Assembly: GCF_021869535.1 (NCBI RefSeq)
Contig: NW_026262668.1
Span: 10,400,348 to 10,464,347, forward strand
Reading direction: 5' to 3'
DNA length: 64,000 nt
DNA from: Mytilus californianus
Taxonomy: Eukaryota; Mollusca; Bivalvia; Mytilida; Mytilidae
Shown here one piece after another: positions 1 through 9,127 of this stretch (positions within the stretch are counted from its first letter, which is position 1; the number at the start of each line of letters is the position of its first letter). The notes below the pieces were generated by a model. The model saw nothing but the letters and a program-made list of their open reading frames with translations, had not been told where the DNA came from and searched no databases. Made by a program: the position numbers and the translations under genes.

Positions 1-74
1 CAATTGGAACATATCCGTTTTCATCCTTGAAATAGATATTTGGTAAAAAAAAAAAACTCCTGGTAGCGAATGAA

Positions 75-425
75 TGAATTCAACTTCACCACTTGGACCT
101 TTTGGTTTAATTGTTTCATTTGAAGTAGCAACCCTCTATCAAGGAAATCATGATAGGAAATACAATCTCTGGAATATCGTACCAACTGTTATAAAGGCGG
201 TACTGAAATGTTGCTTCATAAAAAGGGAAAGTTTAGAATTTGGAAGCTGAAATCATCTCTTTTGTCGAAAAGTTTTGTTCTCAATCTACAATCATTGTCA
301 ATTTCTATATGTAATTCAAGATATGAGACTGATCTAACTCATCTTTTGTTTCAAGTTCGAAGGGATAGATGCGTTCAACATAATCACCAATCTTTGAATT
401 GTTAAGGGAGAATACATCATGTATG
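75..425 (-). pseudogene. Penelope-like reverse transcriptase relic (PLE-1 family), partial
   Basis: Reading the minus strand gives a degraded version of the C-terminal half of the reverse transcriptase seen more completely at 27765-28790. The block around the YGVYISQLIRYSR motif, the following 'SYHDFLD' stretch and the upstream 'RIYP-ELE' and 'KLYDKRDDF' motifs are recognisable but spread over shifted frames with stops. It is a dead fragment truncated at both ends. Assignment to Penelope-like elements is inference from the motif layout; that it is the same family as the other PLE-1 copies here is visible by direct comparison. Confidence 0.7.
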
Positions 426-429
426 AAGT

Positions 430-1260
430 TTAGTTTTTTTTATAAAGACGATCTTACAAAAAATCTACAACAGACGGCGAACGCCAAATGACTATAGTCT
501 TTTGACAAGATGAGCTAAGAAATGGCTTTATATAAATAACACAAAGCTGAGGTTGCGATAGAGCAGATTGTTACACCGAGAAAACATTGTCAACCATGAG
601 TCATGGGATAGAGTAAACCGTCTCCCACGTACTTACCAATCAACATCGACATTTTAACTTGAAGTATTATAAAATTATTTATCTACTTGACTGTGTGCAA
701 AGACCACCGAGCTTTATTTTGATTGTAAGCTAGCTGTTAAAAGAGTCATGCTAACAACATATAACTATGAAACTATAACTATGAATTAATTTTCTAAAAT
801 CGTAATCAGCACGGTTTGGATTGTGTTTGTTTTCGGATGAATCGGTTCGGTTATTTTTCGATTATAGACCCTTTTTGTGTGAAATTACATGTGATCAAAG
901 TATACCAGCATTATCCATGATTGCCAAACTAGGTTTTAATGTTTTTATAATAAGTTTAGGGAAGAAACGACGCATTATTTTCTACTATTTTCAGCTTTTT
1001 ACATCGTCAAAGCTTTCACGTTCTAGTCCGTTTTTTTTCTCCAAAACTGGTCCAAGTTTTGGAAATAAATAATAAACACAATGAACACAAAAAAAAATTA
1101 TATGTCTACTGATTTCTTCCTTTTAAAATTCATTATAGTAAATTTAGGTGTTTTAATTTGGTACAGCTTTATACAAGTCAATCTAAATAGTCATAAAAGC
1201 TGCGTTACTTGACATATTTTGTTTGAATTTAAATAAGAAACAAGCTGAAGTTTATTGTAC
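430..1260. other. AT-rich stretch without recognisable feature
   Basis: No coding exon, tandem repeat or copy of the dispersed families recognised elsewhere in the window was seen. The short open frames here are of chance length and show no family resemblance. Confidence 0.5.
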
Positions 1261-1271
1261 CTGGCCGGACT

Positions 1272-1445
1272 TTCTTATGGGACAACCATTTGATTCTGAG
1301 GGGGCATGGCAGATTTTGGAAATAAATATTCTGGTCCCTATTTAGGTGAAAATAAATAATCTTGCCTTATAAATATTCTGGCTCCAAATATTCAATATGT
1401 TAAAAACATATTTTGGCTCGCTTCGCTCGCCACATTTACTAAGTT
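1272..1445 (+). repeat. Dispersed repeat R9, + copy
   Basis: A segment starting near 'GGGACAACCATTTGATTCTG' matches, in inverted orientation, the segment at about 2945-3112. Both contain several AAATAAATA-type blocks with 'TTCTGG' or 'TTCGGCC' motifs. It is a low-copy dispersed repeat of unknown class, apparently non-coding. Confidence 0.5.
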
Positions 1446-1609
1446 TCCAATAGTTACAGATAATGAGATCAAAGTTATGCATATGTCTGTACTGAAGTTT
1501 TGGATTTCAATGAGCGTAATCAATGTATTACTGGTAAATTATTAAGACAGGGATTTCATTACCACGAATTACTTAAAACCTTTCCTAAATTCTTTAATAG
1601 ATAGATAGA

Positions 1610-2570
1610 TAGGTTTGGTTTGAAAGTTTGGCTGTACCATTTGAAAACTTCCTAATTTTCACGGTGATGTTGTTCATCGAGTCAGGAAAATTACATACGA
1701 TTCGGGTTAACTCATCAATCCTTTACATAAATTTATTCTAAAAGGTTACCACATTTCATGACTGTAAAAAAATCTTTGAATATTGTTTTATTGGTATAAA
1801 TATTTATTATATTATCAGTTAATTAAAACCAAACTAATAAATATCATTGTTGTATACAAATGCTCATTCACGGTTCTACGATCTGTCGATACCTGCAATT
1901 TGGCATTGCACAAGTTTATGTTTTCTCTGACTGTTAATGATGTCTTGACACTAAATCCAGTGGATTTTGGATGTGTACTGATTGATATTTAAGTCTTAAA
2001 TACATGATTTTTTTATTTGTTGTTTATTGGCTTTGAACTAGCTGTCCGTAACTGCGAGTACTCTCAGATCTGTACTTAGTTTTTTTGTTGTGGGGATGTA
2101 TAAATACACTGCCAATTCCGGTCTGTGTTTTTGTTACTAGTTTTTCTGCTTTGCATCGATCGGAAGAGTTGAGACCTTTTAAGCTGAGTTTTATAGTTTG
2201 TTCATATGTTGTATTGTTACACCACTGTCACAGGTTATGAGAGGGTTCGGCGCACTCATGTTCAACCCCGCCACATTCGATATGTGCCTGTCCAAAGTCA
2301 GGAGCCTGTAGTTCAGTGGTTGTCGTTGGTTCATATCTGTCATCTTTGTCTTTCGTAAATTGTTTTGTTATAAATTAGACCGTTAGTTTTCCCAATTAAA
2401 TTGTTTCATATTTTTCATGATTTGGCCTTTTATAGACGACTATTCGGTATGGGGGTTTCTCATTGTTGAGGGCCATACGGTTGCCTATAATTGCGATTAC
2501 ATCCATTGCATTTGAAATTTGGCGGATGGTTGTCTCATTGGCAATCATACCACATTTCTTTATTTTTATA
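1610..2570 (+). repeat. Dispersed repeat R1, long copy (~1 kb)
   Basis: This is the longest R1 copy. The 3' part, from about 2189, runs through 'ACACCACTGTC', 'GTGCCTGTCC', 'CAGTGGTTGTCG' and 'CTCATTGTTGAGGGCC' to a conserved end near 'TCTCATTGGCAATCATACC'. The 5' part matches 51260-51715. Other copies lie at 12435, 17040, 44832, 46280, 47220 and 58290. No coding capacity is evident. The constant 3' end with variable 5' truncation suggests the 3' tail of a retroelement or a SINE-like element; that is inference. Confidence 0.8.
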
Positions 2571-2944
2571 TAGTCGGACGCATAAAATTTATAAAATTAC
2601 AAAAGCATTGTTAGTGGTTATTTTGGAGGTCATAGTGTATGTGCAACCTCCTTTTGACAAGAAAAATAAAATTTTGTTTATGAAACCTTCCCCCAAAAAT
2701 TTTTAATCGCTACGCTCGTCAGATATTTTACCATTTTAGACAATAACGCCCTTTTTCCTTGGACCCTGGATCCACCGTTGATTGTAAGGCTATTATTTTT
2801 ATATCAATAGGATATATATTCTAGACTGTGTTTGACTGCTCTATTTGTAGTTTGAAGTTGGGTTGTATATGTATCCCACAAATAGGTGATCTGTATCACA
2901 AAAGTTGAATTACTTTAGGGGGTGAAAAGTTGATTTTGATGGGG

Positions 2945-3112
2945 GAGGAGGGGTACTTTTTGAGTCAATTTGTGGATGAACAGAAAATAAATATTTCGGC
3001 CCTGATCTGAGAGAAAATAAATAATCTAGCCGCTTTTATGTTGGAAATATATATTCTGACCTCATCAAATTTGTCAGGCCTCTCCCTCAGAATCAAAAGG
3101 TCGTCCCCTAAT
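2945..3112 (-). repeat. Dispersed repeat R9, - copy
   Basis: Inverted relative of 1272-1445. The reverse complement carries the same 'GACGACCTTTTGATTCTGAG' block followed by AAATAAATA-rich segments. A GGGGGAGGAGGGG tract is at its distal end. Confidence 0.5.
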
Positions 3113-3649
3113 AAAGATACATTGCCTGAGGGAGTAGAAACATTAGTTTCATATTTATTTCAAAATTTATCATCATAGAATTTAAGTAAGGTACGCATAG
3201 TTTTTTTACAACTATTATCTATAAAGCATATAGTAAAATCATACCTAAATTGTCTTGATTAGTGATAACAATAAATAGCCCAAAAAAAGTACTCAGGACA
3301 CTTATTTCAAGAGAACTTATTCTAACCACTATTTTTTCTAGTTTCAATACCTCCTGCCAAGCCAAATATAGATTTGATTCTACAAAGCGATCATGTCCAT
3401 AACATACCGAAAGGCAAGAGCAGACGACATATTGACAAAAGGAAACTTCCAACAAGTGGCACTAGTAATGATTCTGACTAAAATTCATCAATAACTGCTT
3501 ATTTCTTTTTTGTAACCTTTACATTGGCTATCGGAATTTTGTAAGCTTCAGACCATTTATGCTTTAGCAGTGAGAAAGCGAGTGTGTGGTATTGGATGAA
3601 TTCAGTTTTTAATTATAAATCTATACAAAATGTGTTGATAAACGTAAAA

Positions 3650-3880
3650 ATGTTGCTTAAGAGATGGATTTTAATATCGGTTTACAATTTAATTTGGATA
3701 AAAGTTTTTGTGTGTTTCAAACATAAAAATTTGACAATAGGAGGAATTTTTCCCATGTCCGGTAGCTGGGCGGGAGGGCAGGGCTGTCTTCCAGCAGTAG
3801 AGATGGCATTAGAAGATGTAAATAATAATTCCGATATTTTACCAGATTTTTATTTGAACATGGAACCAAAAGATAGCAAG
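3650..3880 (+). CDS. GABBR1: GABA-B receptor subunit 1-like, 5' coding exon (ligand-binding domain start)
   Basis: The exon encodes the first beta-strand/loop of a class C GPCR Venus-flytrap (ANF_receptor-type) domain. Residues from 'LTIGGIFPMSGSWAGG' through 'PAVEMALEDVNN' and 'DILPDF' to 'DSK' follow GABBR1 closely. Trp40, counting from ATG 3650, aligns with the GABA-contacting Trp65 of human GABBR1b (recalled numbering), which argues for the ligand-binding subunit 1 over subunit 2. The exon ends at 3880 with a clean GTAAGA donor in phase 0. The frame stays open upstream, and ATG 3650 gives a short basic start plus a hydrophobic stretch (residues 4-23) resembling a signal peptide, so I chose it. 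An earlier in-frame ATG lies at 3596, and the exon could instead begin at an unrecognised acceptor. Sushi domains of vertebrate GABBR1a are not seen. The homologous core (about 3728-3880) is secure; the exact start is not. Confidence 0.85.
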
Positions 3881-3899
3881 GTAAGAACACTTTAACACT

Positions 3900-4745
3900 T
3901 GTAAACTTGAGTTTTTTATAACAAGTCCATGTTTTCTTAGTTTTTACTATCAGTGCATTACATTGAAAACTGCTGTAGTCGGAGCGCTTTGTGGATGACC
4001 CTCTCTGGGAATAATGAGAGCCAGAAGTTAGAATAAATTTGATGCTAAATGTTTGCGCGGTAGAACAAAAAGTTGCATCAAAGAGTCACAAAAATGTTCA
4101 ACTTCGTCTGAGTTTGAAATTCAGTTCTTGTACAATTACAAAATATTGGAAAGTTTTATAAATGTCTATTCATAAATATGACTGTAACGAATACTGACTC
4201 TAACCATGGTGGGATACTCTCAAGTATATTGTCTTTTACTTAATCCATAGATTTGTTGCAAGATGAAATTTATCCATGCATTGGCTTATAGAATCGTTTG
4301 CATTGGTAGCTGTGCTGATGTTCGAATGCATTTAAGGTTTTTGAAGAGAAAGACCTTTTATTGATAGTTTCGAAGGCCAGTTAGTACTTCCGAGAGGTAA
4401 ATGCAATATGAATTTTTTTGTTTGAAATTTTCGGAAACTTTAGCGTATATTCTTGCCGAACATGCTTTACGATTTATATAATTTAAAATTTATGAATAAA
4501 ACGTCTACAGAATACTTTATGCACTTGTCTCGAATTTAACTGTTTAACACTCAGCTACCTACCTATAAGAAAAGAGTAAATAAGGAGAAATGTACAGAAA
4601 AAAATATCTTGATATATACAAAACACTCACTATGGTGTGTTATCCTTTGAGAGCCAGTTCTTTTATAAACATTTAGGTTTAATGCGATGAAAGTTTGAAG
4701 ACAATATTATTAAGACATTTTTATTAGCATAACGGTGCTGGACAC
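3900..4745. other. Intronic stretch without recognisable feature
   Basis: AT-rich sequence directly after the donor site. I saw no homologous copy elsewhere in the window and no coding motif. Confidence 0.45.
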
Positions 4746-4749
4746 TTCA

Positions 4750-4984
4750 CAGTCTGATTAAAATACAGATCCTTTGTCAAAGCTATGCTAACAAGGATCT
4801 GAAAACGCTCCGTTCTACTTTTTTTCATTAAAGGCCTTTTCGGGATCTTCTGGTTTTGTTGAATTGATACACACCTTCCAAATATTGGCTGATGTAATAA
4901 TTACCAGTACAGAAAGTAAAACGGAATGCTGCTAGATCCTTGTAAGCAAAGCTTGGACATAGGATCTGTATTTTAATCAGATTG
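4750..4984. mobile_element. MITE-like inverted-repeat element with ~75-bp arms
   Basis: The left arm begins 'CAGTCTGATTAAAATACAG' at 4750 and the right arm ends in its near-complement 'CTGTATTTTAATCAGATTG' at about 4983. The complementarity runs inward for roughly 75 bp, including 'AAGGATCT' against 'AGATCCTT', with a loop of about 80 bp. It carries no open frame. This is the structure of a non-autonomous DNA transposon or foldback element. A clear target-site duplication was not identified, so superfamily and exact ends are open. Confidence 0.65.
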
Positions 4985-5239
4985 GAAAGTTTCTTTTCAT
5001 TTTTTTCTTTTTTTTAGAAGCATAGTTTTTCTAATATTATTACTATATGGTATCTAGTTTGTTTATTTTGATATATTCGTTTTGATTTTTTTGGAAACAC
5101 ACAGTGCAGATTTACTATAAGCAAAAAAACGCTTAATCTACCGGGGCACTTGAGTTCTTACGACTCACCGTTTTTATTAACCGATTTTTCGACGGAAATC
5201 CGGTTATTGATTTTGGATTGTACTGCGGGTTTAAGTATT

Positions 5240-5635
5240 AGAGCAGCTCAAGTTGTTTCCGTGCAATAACTGATATGAACCGTGCAACCAATACTTCTTC
5301 ACATTCTAATATGTTGTTACTGATGACAAAATGGAGGTCAAGTTCGATATTAACGATTTTCACATTTGCTCTTCGGGACTTGAATTACTGGAAAGTGAAA
5401 CTTGTCGTCGTTTCACTGCAATAACATGAGCGCTGGTCAACCAAATTGAATGCTTTTCAAATTTTGATGTGCTGTTACTGATGACAAAATGAAGGTCGAT
5501 TTCGATATTGACGATTTTTACTTTTGTTGTTCGTGACTATAGTCTCTGATTAATTGGAAAATAACACTTTATGTCATTTCATTGCGATGATATGAGAGCT
5601 GTTCAACCATATTGAATATAATGCTTTTCGTTATT
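5240..5635. repeat. Degenerate tandem repeat, period ~150 bp
   Basis: The block 'GTTACTGATGACAAAATG' occurs near 5315 and 5471, each followed by a GATATT-ACGATTTT motif and then a conserved 'CAATAACATGAG' or 'CGATGATATGAG' motif preceding 'TCAACCA'. About two and a half diverged units are visible. Non-coding. Confidence 0.65.
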
Positions 5636-5639
5636 TGAA

Positions 5640-8185
5640 AAATTGTGTTTTAATGGTAGATCTTTGATTGTTTCTGTTAAAATTCACATCTCGTATAGAC
5701 TTTTATTATTGAAATTTTGTATCGACACATTTTTTTTTAACCCTCTGGACATTAGTATATATGTGTCGTTTGATTGTTGTTTTATTGACCACGCATCTTC
5801 GTTTATTCATACTTCACTATTGTAGAAAGCGATACGTCAACACCCATATGTCTTTTGAATTTTGGTGTTTTGTTGATTTTCTATCTCATTGAAATATGAT
5901 ATGTGGCACACATATATATATAAAAATATATGTCATATTCAAAACGTAGTACTCACATAAATGCCGTATATCACATGCAATATGCAAATAAAAAGATTGC
6001 AAATTATCAGAATTACCTATAGTAGTAGTCAATTCATCTATGTTTGCGTTGTTTCAAAATTCCTATTAAACCACTAGTAGTCTATCCCTTGAACAGTCAC
6101 TATATATCACTTTACTAAAGGCACTAGGTACCGACTATGGTAGAGAATCCCAGTTATAAACAGGACGAGAATGAATAAATAAAAATAAATTCCATTTGCA
6201 TCAGGATTTCTGTATCATTGCTTTATTATTCAATTTCAAATTGAACTGCAGAGAATTAATGGTGCGAATATCGTATTATATTGTTTCAAGGTTAGTTGTA
6301 TGTAAATCGCACTACGTTTGCTCTTTATATTCAATTGTTTACAAGACAGTCTGTTTCTCGTGTATTGAGTGCACGATTGAGTGATGCAATGAATGTTTTG
6401 AAAATATCAGCAATACTTTGTCGGATTCGGTTTGAAATATACGACGGGTTTACAGAACAAAGCCTATAAGTAGAAAACCGAAAAAAAAATTATCCTTAAA
6501 ATCTCAAAATGTAAATGAGTTCTAGGTAGTAATTGTATCAGGAAGATATCACATGACGGTCACCATACAAGTAACCAGACTTATATTTTAAACAAATGAA
6601 CAAAAACAAAACAAATAAACAAAATTAACGATAAAATAAAAATGCCAAATTCGTTTTCAAAACTAAACAAAACATATTAATAGGCCAATACAAAACAAAT
6701 CAAAAGTATCTAGAGGCCGTCATGCTCTTGCATTGAGGTGGACGTTTTTGTCTCATGCTGAATGGTCATTGTGTTTTGAGACGAAGAACAGCAAATAAAG
6801 GAATCTCAGAATATAATGTCGTTGCAATGAAGTATAGATATAGCACCTGAAACTCACATTTGCGACATGAATGGAATGAATTTTCGTTAAATAAAAAACA
6901 CCGTAAAATAATTTAAATAAAATTTACACAGAAAGTCTTATTTATCGTTTATACCGAGGATCCTTTTACATCTTTACCTATAAATTAATATTCAGTGGTG
7001 TATAATCATTCAAAACTGTTGAAACAGTAAAAGCAAATAAAAGTTTCTTAATATATAAAAATACAGTTGTGGACGAAGAGAAATGCTGAGTTCATGTTTT
7101 TACCAGACAATATCATTGCATATTCGTTTAGAACAATGGTTGTGATCCATCCCATTACTGAATATTTTAATGCAATATAAAAGATAGAATACCAAGAGAG
7201 AGACATATTAACACTGTTTTACTTAAGCGCATGGGAACTTTCTTTAATTATCAAACGAATAGTGTGGGTTTGTTTTTATTGAAGAAAATTTGAAAGTATA
7301 ACAAATATAATTTCTCGTAAACTGAATGAAAATTTCAAAATGATATATATTATTAACACTTTCTTACAATAAACCAACGATTGTTTAAACTTTTATACCT
7401 CCCACACTAAGTAAATATCAGGAAACAAAACATATTTTATCATAAGACTAAAACCCTTACCTTAAACTTTTATAATCTTTTAGTATGAGAAATAAGCTAT
7501 TTTCTTTCCACGTAGAAAATGTTTGATGCGAGTAAATTCCTTTGGGTGTACTTTTTGGGTTGTGAAAAAGAAAGGGATTATTTCGATTGGAACAAAATAT
7601 GAAAAAAATACATCTGTTAGGAAAGGTAGTCGTTTTCATCAATTCATTTTCTAGTATACTTTTTTCTAGCGTACCAGAAAAGAGAACAACTGTAATCGCA
7701 AAAGCCCTTTTTCTTTTATTGCAAAAACATAGCTTACTGGTGTCCTCCTAAGAAGCTGTAACTGGTATATAATCAGCATATTTATTTATTTATTGTTTAC
7801 TTGAGGAAAGATGTAGGCATAAACCAAGTACACGCAGGATAAAGGTTGCAGTACGTACTTCACTGCTACTGTACTATATACTAACCTTAATAGGTAAAAA
7901 TAGTTCTGAGAAAAGTGCCTGTGCCTTTGCCTGTGACAGATAAGTAAAACCCGTGTTAGATCAACTCTGGCAGAGGATTTGAACCTAAGTTTTAGTTAGA
8001 TTACAGAAATAAAACGTTGATTTTGACGACAGAAGGGTGTGAGTTTGGCTGTTTGATGTGTATAGATACGCAGTAACGTCCGTATGGAATGATTATGTTA
8101 AATCCGATGCCTCCTGTAGTGTGGGTGACACGTTTTCTTCACAAAGTTAAAGAACCTTTGCAAAAATATTTGAGAGGTTTGTAAA
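5640..8185. other. Intronic stretch without recognisable gene
   Basis: AT-rich, with A-rich low-complexity sequence near 6590-6660. No coding exon, no match to the dispersed families and no structured repeat was seen. Confidence 0.4.
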
Positions 8186-8189
8186 CGAG

Positions 8190-8410
8190 GGACGAAAGAT
8201 ACCAGAGGGACAGTCAAACTCACAGATCGAAAACAAACTGACAACGCCATGGCCAAAAATAAAAAGACAGACAGACAAATAATAGTACAGATGACACAAC
8301 ATAGAAAACTAAAGACTAAGCAACACGAACCCAACCAAAAACTGGGGGTGATCTCAGGTGCTCCGGAAGAGTAAGCAGATCCTGCTCCACATGTAAGTGA
8401 CCTGATGCCA
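8190..8410 (-). mobile_element. PLE-1 retroelement 3' tail, isolated
   Basis: On the minus strand this matches the 3' untranslated tail that follows the reverse transcriptase at 28555-28790. The order 'GGAGCAGGATCTGCTTAC', 'GGAGCACCTGAGATCACCCC', 'GTGTTGCT', 'GCCATGGCGTTGTCAG' and 'ATCTTTCG' is preserved. It is a 5'-truncated insertion containing only the tail. An open frame of 115 codons spanning it is fortuitous. Confidence 0.8.
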
Positions 8411-8779
8411 TACACAATTCTGGCCTGATACAAAAACACCCACAATTTTCCAATGGCAGTCTAAATTTCCCACCTTAATTCTGGTCAACCGACGAAGCAG
8501 AACTTACTCATTGCATGAACCTTTGATGAGTTTTCGAACAGAATATGCATGTAAATTTGCTAAACACAATCAATGAATAAATGATAAACAAAGCGAATAT
8601 AAGGTCAAATATTCATAGTATCGATAAACCATATTTCGGTCTATTTAAAGGCAACTATTTTTTTATTTCCGTTCTCATTTATCCTTATATATAAGAACAA
8701 CGAATTCATTATACCCATTAAAATAAACTCTGTCTGATCCAATAACCCTCATTTGCCGACATTCTGTAATAGGTCTACT

Positions 8780-8922
8780 GGCATATAAAACATAATTGTT
8801 ACATTACTTTATCTGATATACATGATGGCATATAAATACATAATTGTTACGTTACATCATCTGATAGAAATATTGCCGTATAAATACGTAATTGTTACGT
8901 TACCTTATCTGATATAACTGTT
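8780..8922. repeat. Tandem repeat, three ~48-bp units
   Basis: Units start at 8780, 8827 and 8875. Each has 'GCATATAAA' or 'GCCGTATAAA', then 'CATAATTGTTACRTTAC' or a close variant, then 'ATCTGATA'. The units are diverged from one another, unlike the homogeneous array 200 bp downstream. Confidence 0.8.
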
Positions 8923-9049
8923 ATCATCTTCTGTGGATGGGTTGGTAATAATTTCAAAAGAAATGACATTGTCAGCATTTAATGGACACAATGAATAACA
9001 ATCAGACTATTCTCATTGTTGTTTTATATCTTGTATATATATTATCTAG

Positions 9050-9086
9050 CATGTAAGTAAATTAAGTTTACATATTTGCTTACATG
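9050..9086. repeat. Short inverted repeat (hairpin) upstream of minisatellite
   Basis: CATGTAAGTAAAT at 9050-9062 is the complement, with one mismatch, of ATTTGCTTACATG at 9074-9086. It ends about 40 bp before the first 45-bp unit. Confidence 0.6.
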
Positions 9087-9127
9087 ACTTTTTTTGTAAT
9101 GATATGCGATTCCAAAGTCATACCCAT

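Noticed and set aside
208-405. 65-codon plus-strand open frame
   Set aside because: Antisense shadow of the PLE-1 reverse transcriptase relic on the minus strand.
8098-8445. 115-codon minus-strand open frame as a membrane protein gene
   Set aside because: It lies in the non-coding 3' tail of a PLE-1 retroelement, repeated at several other loci.
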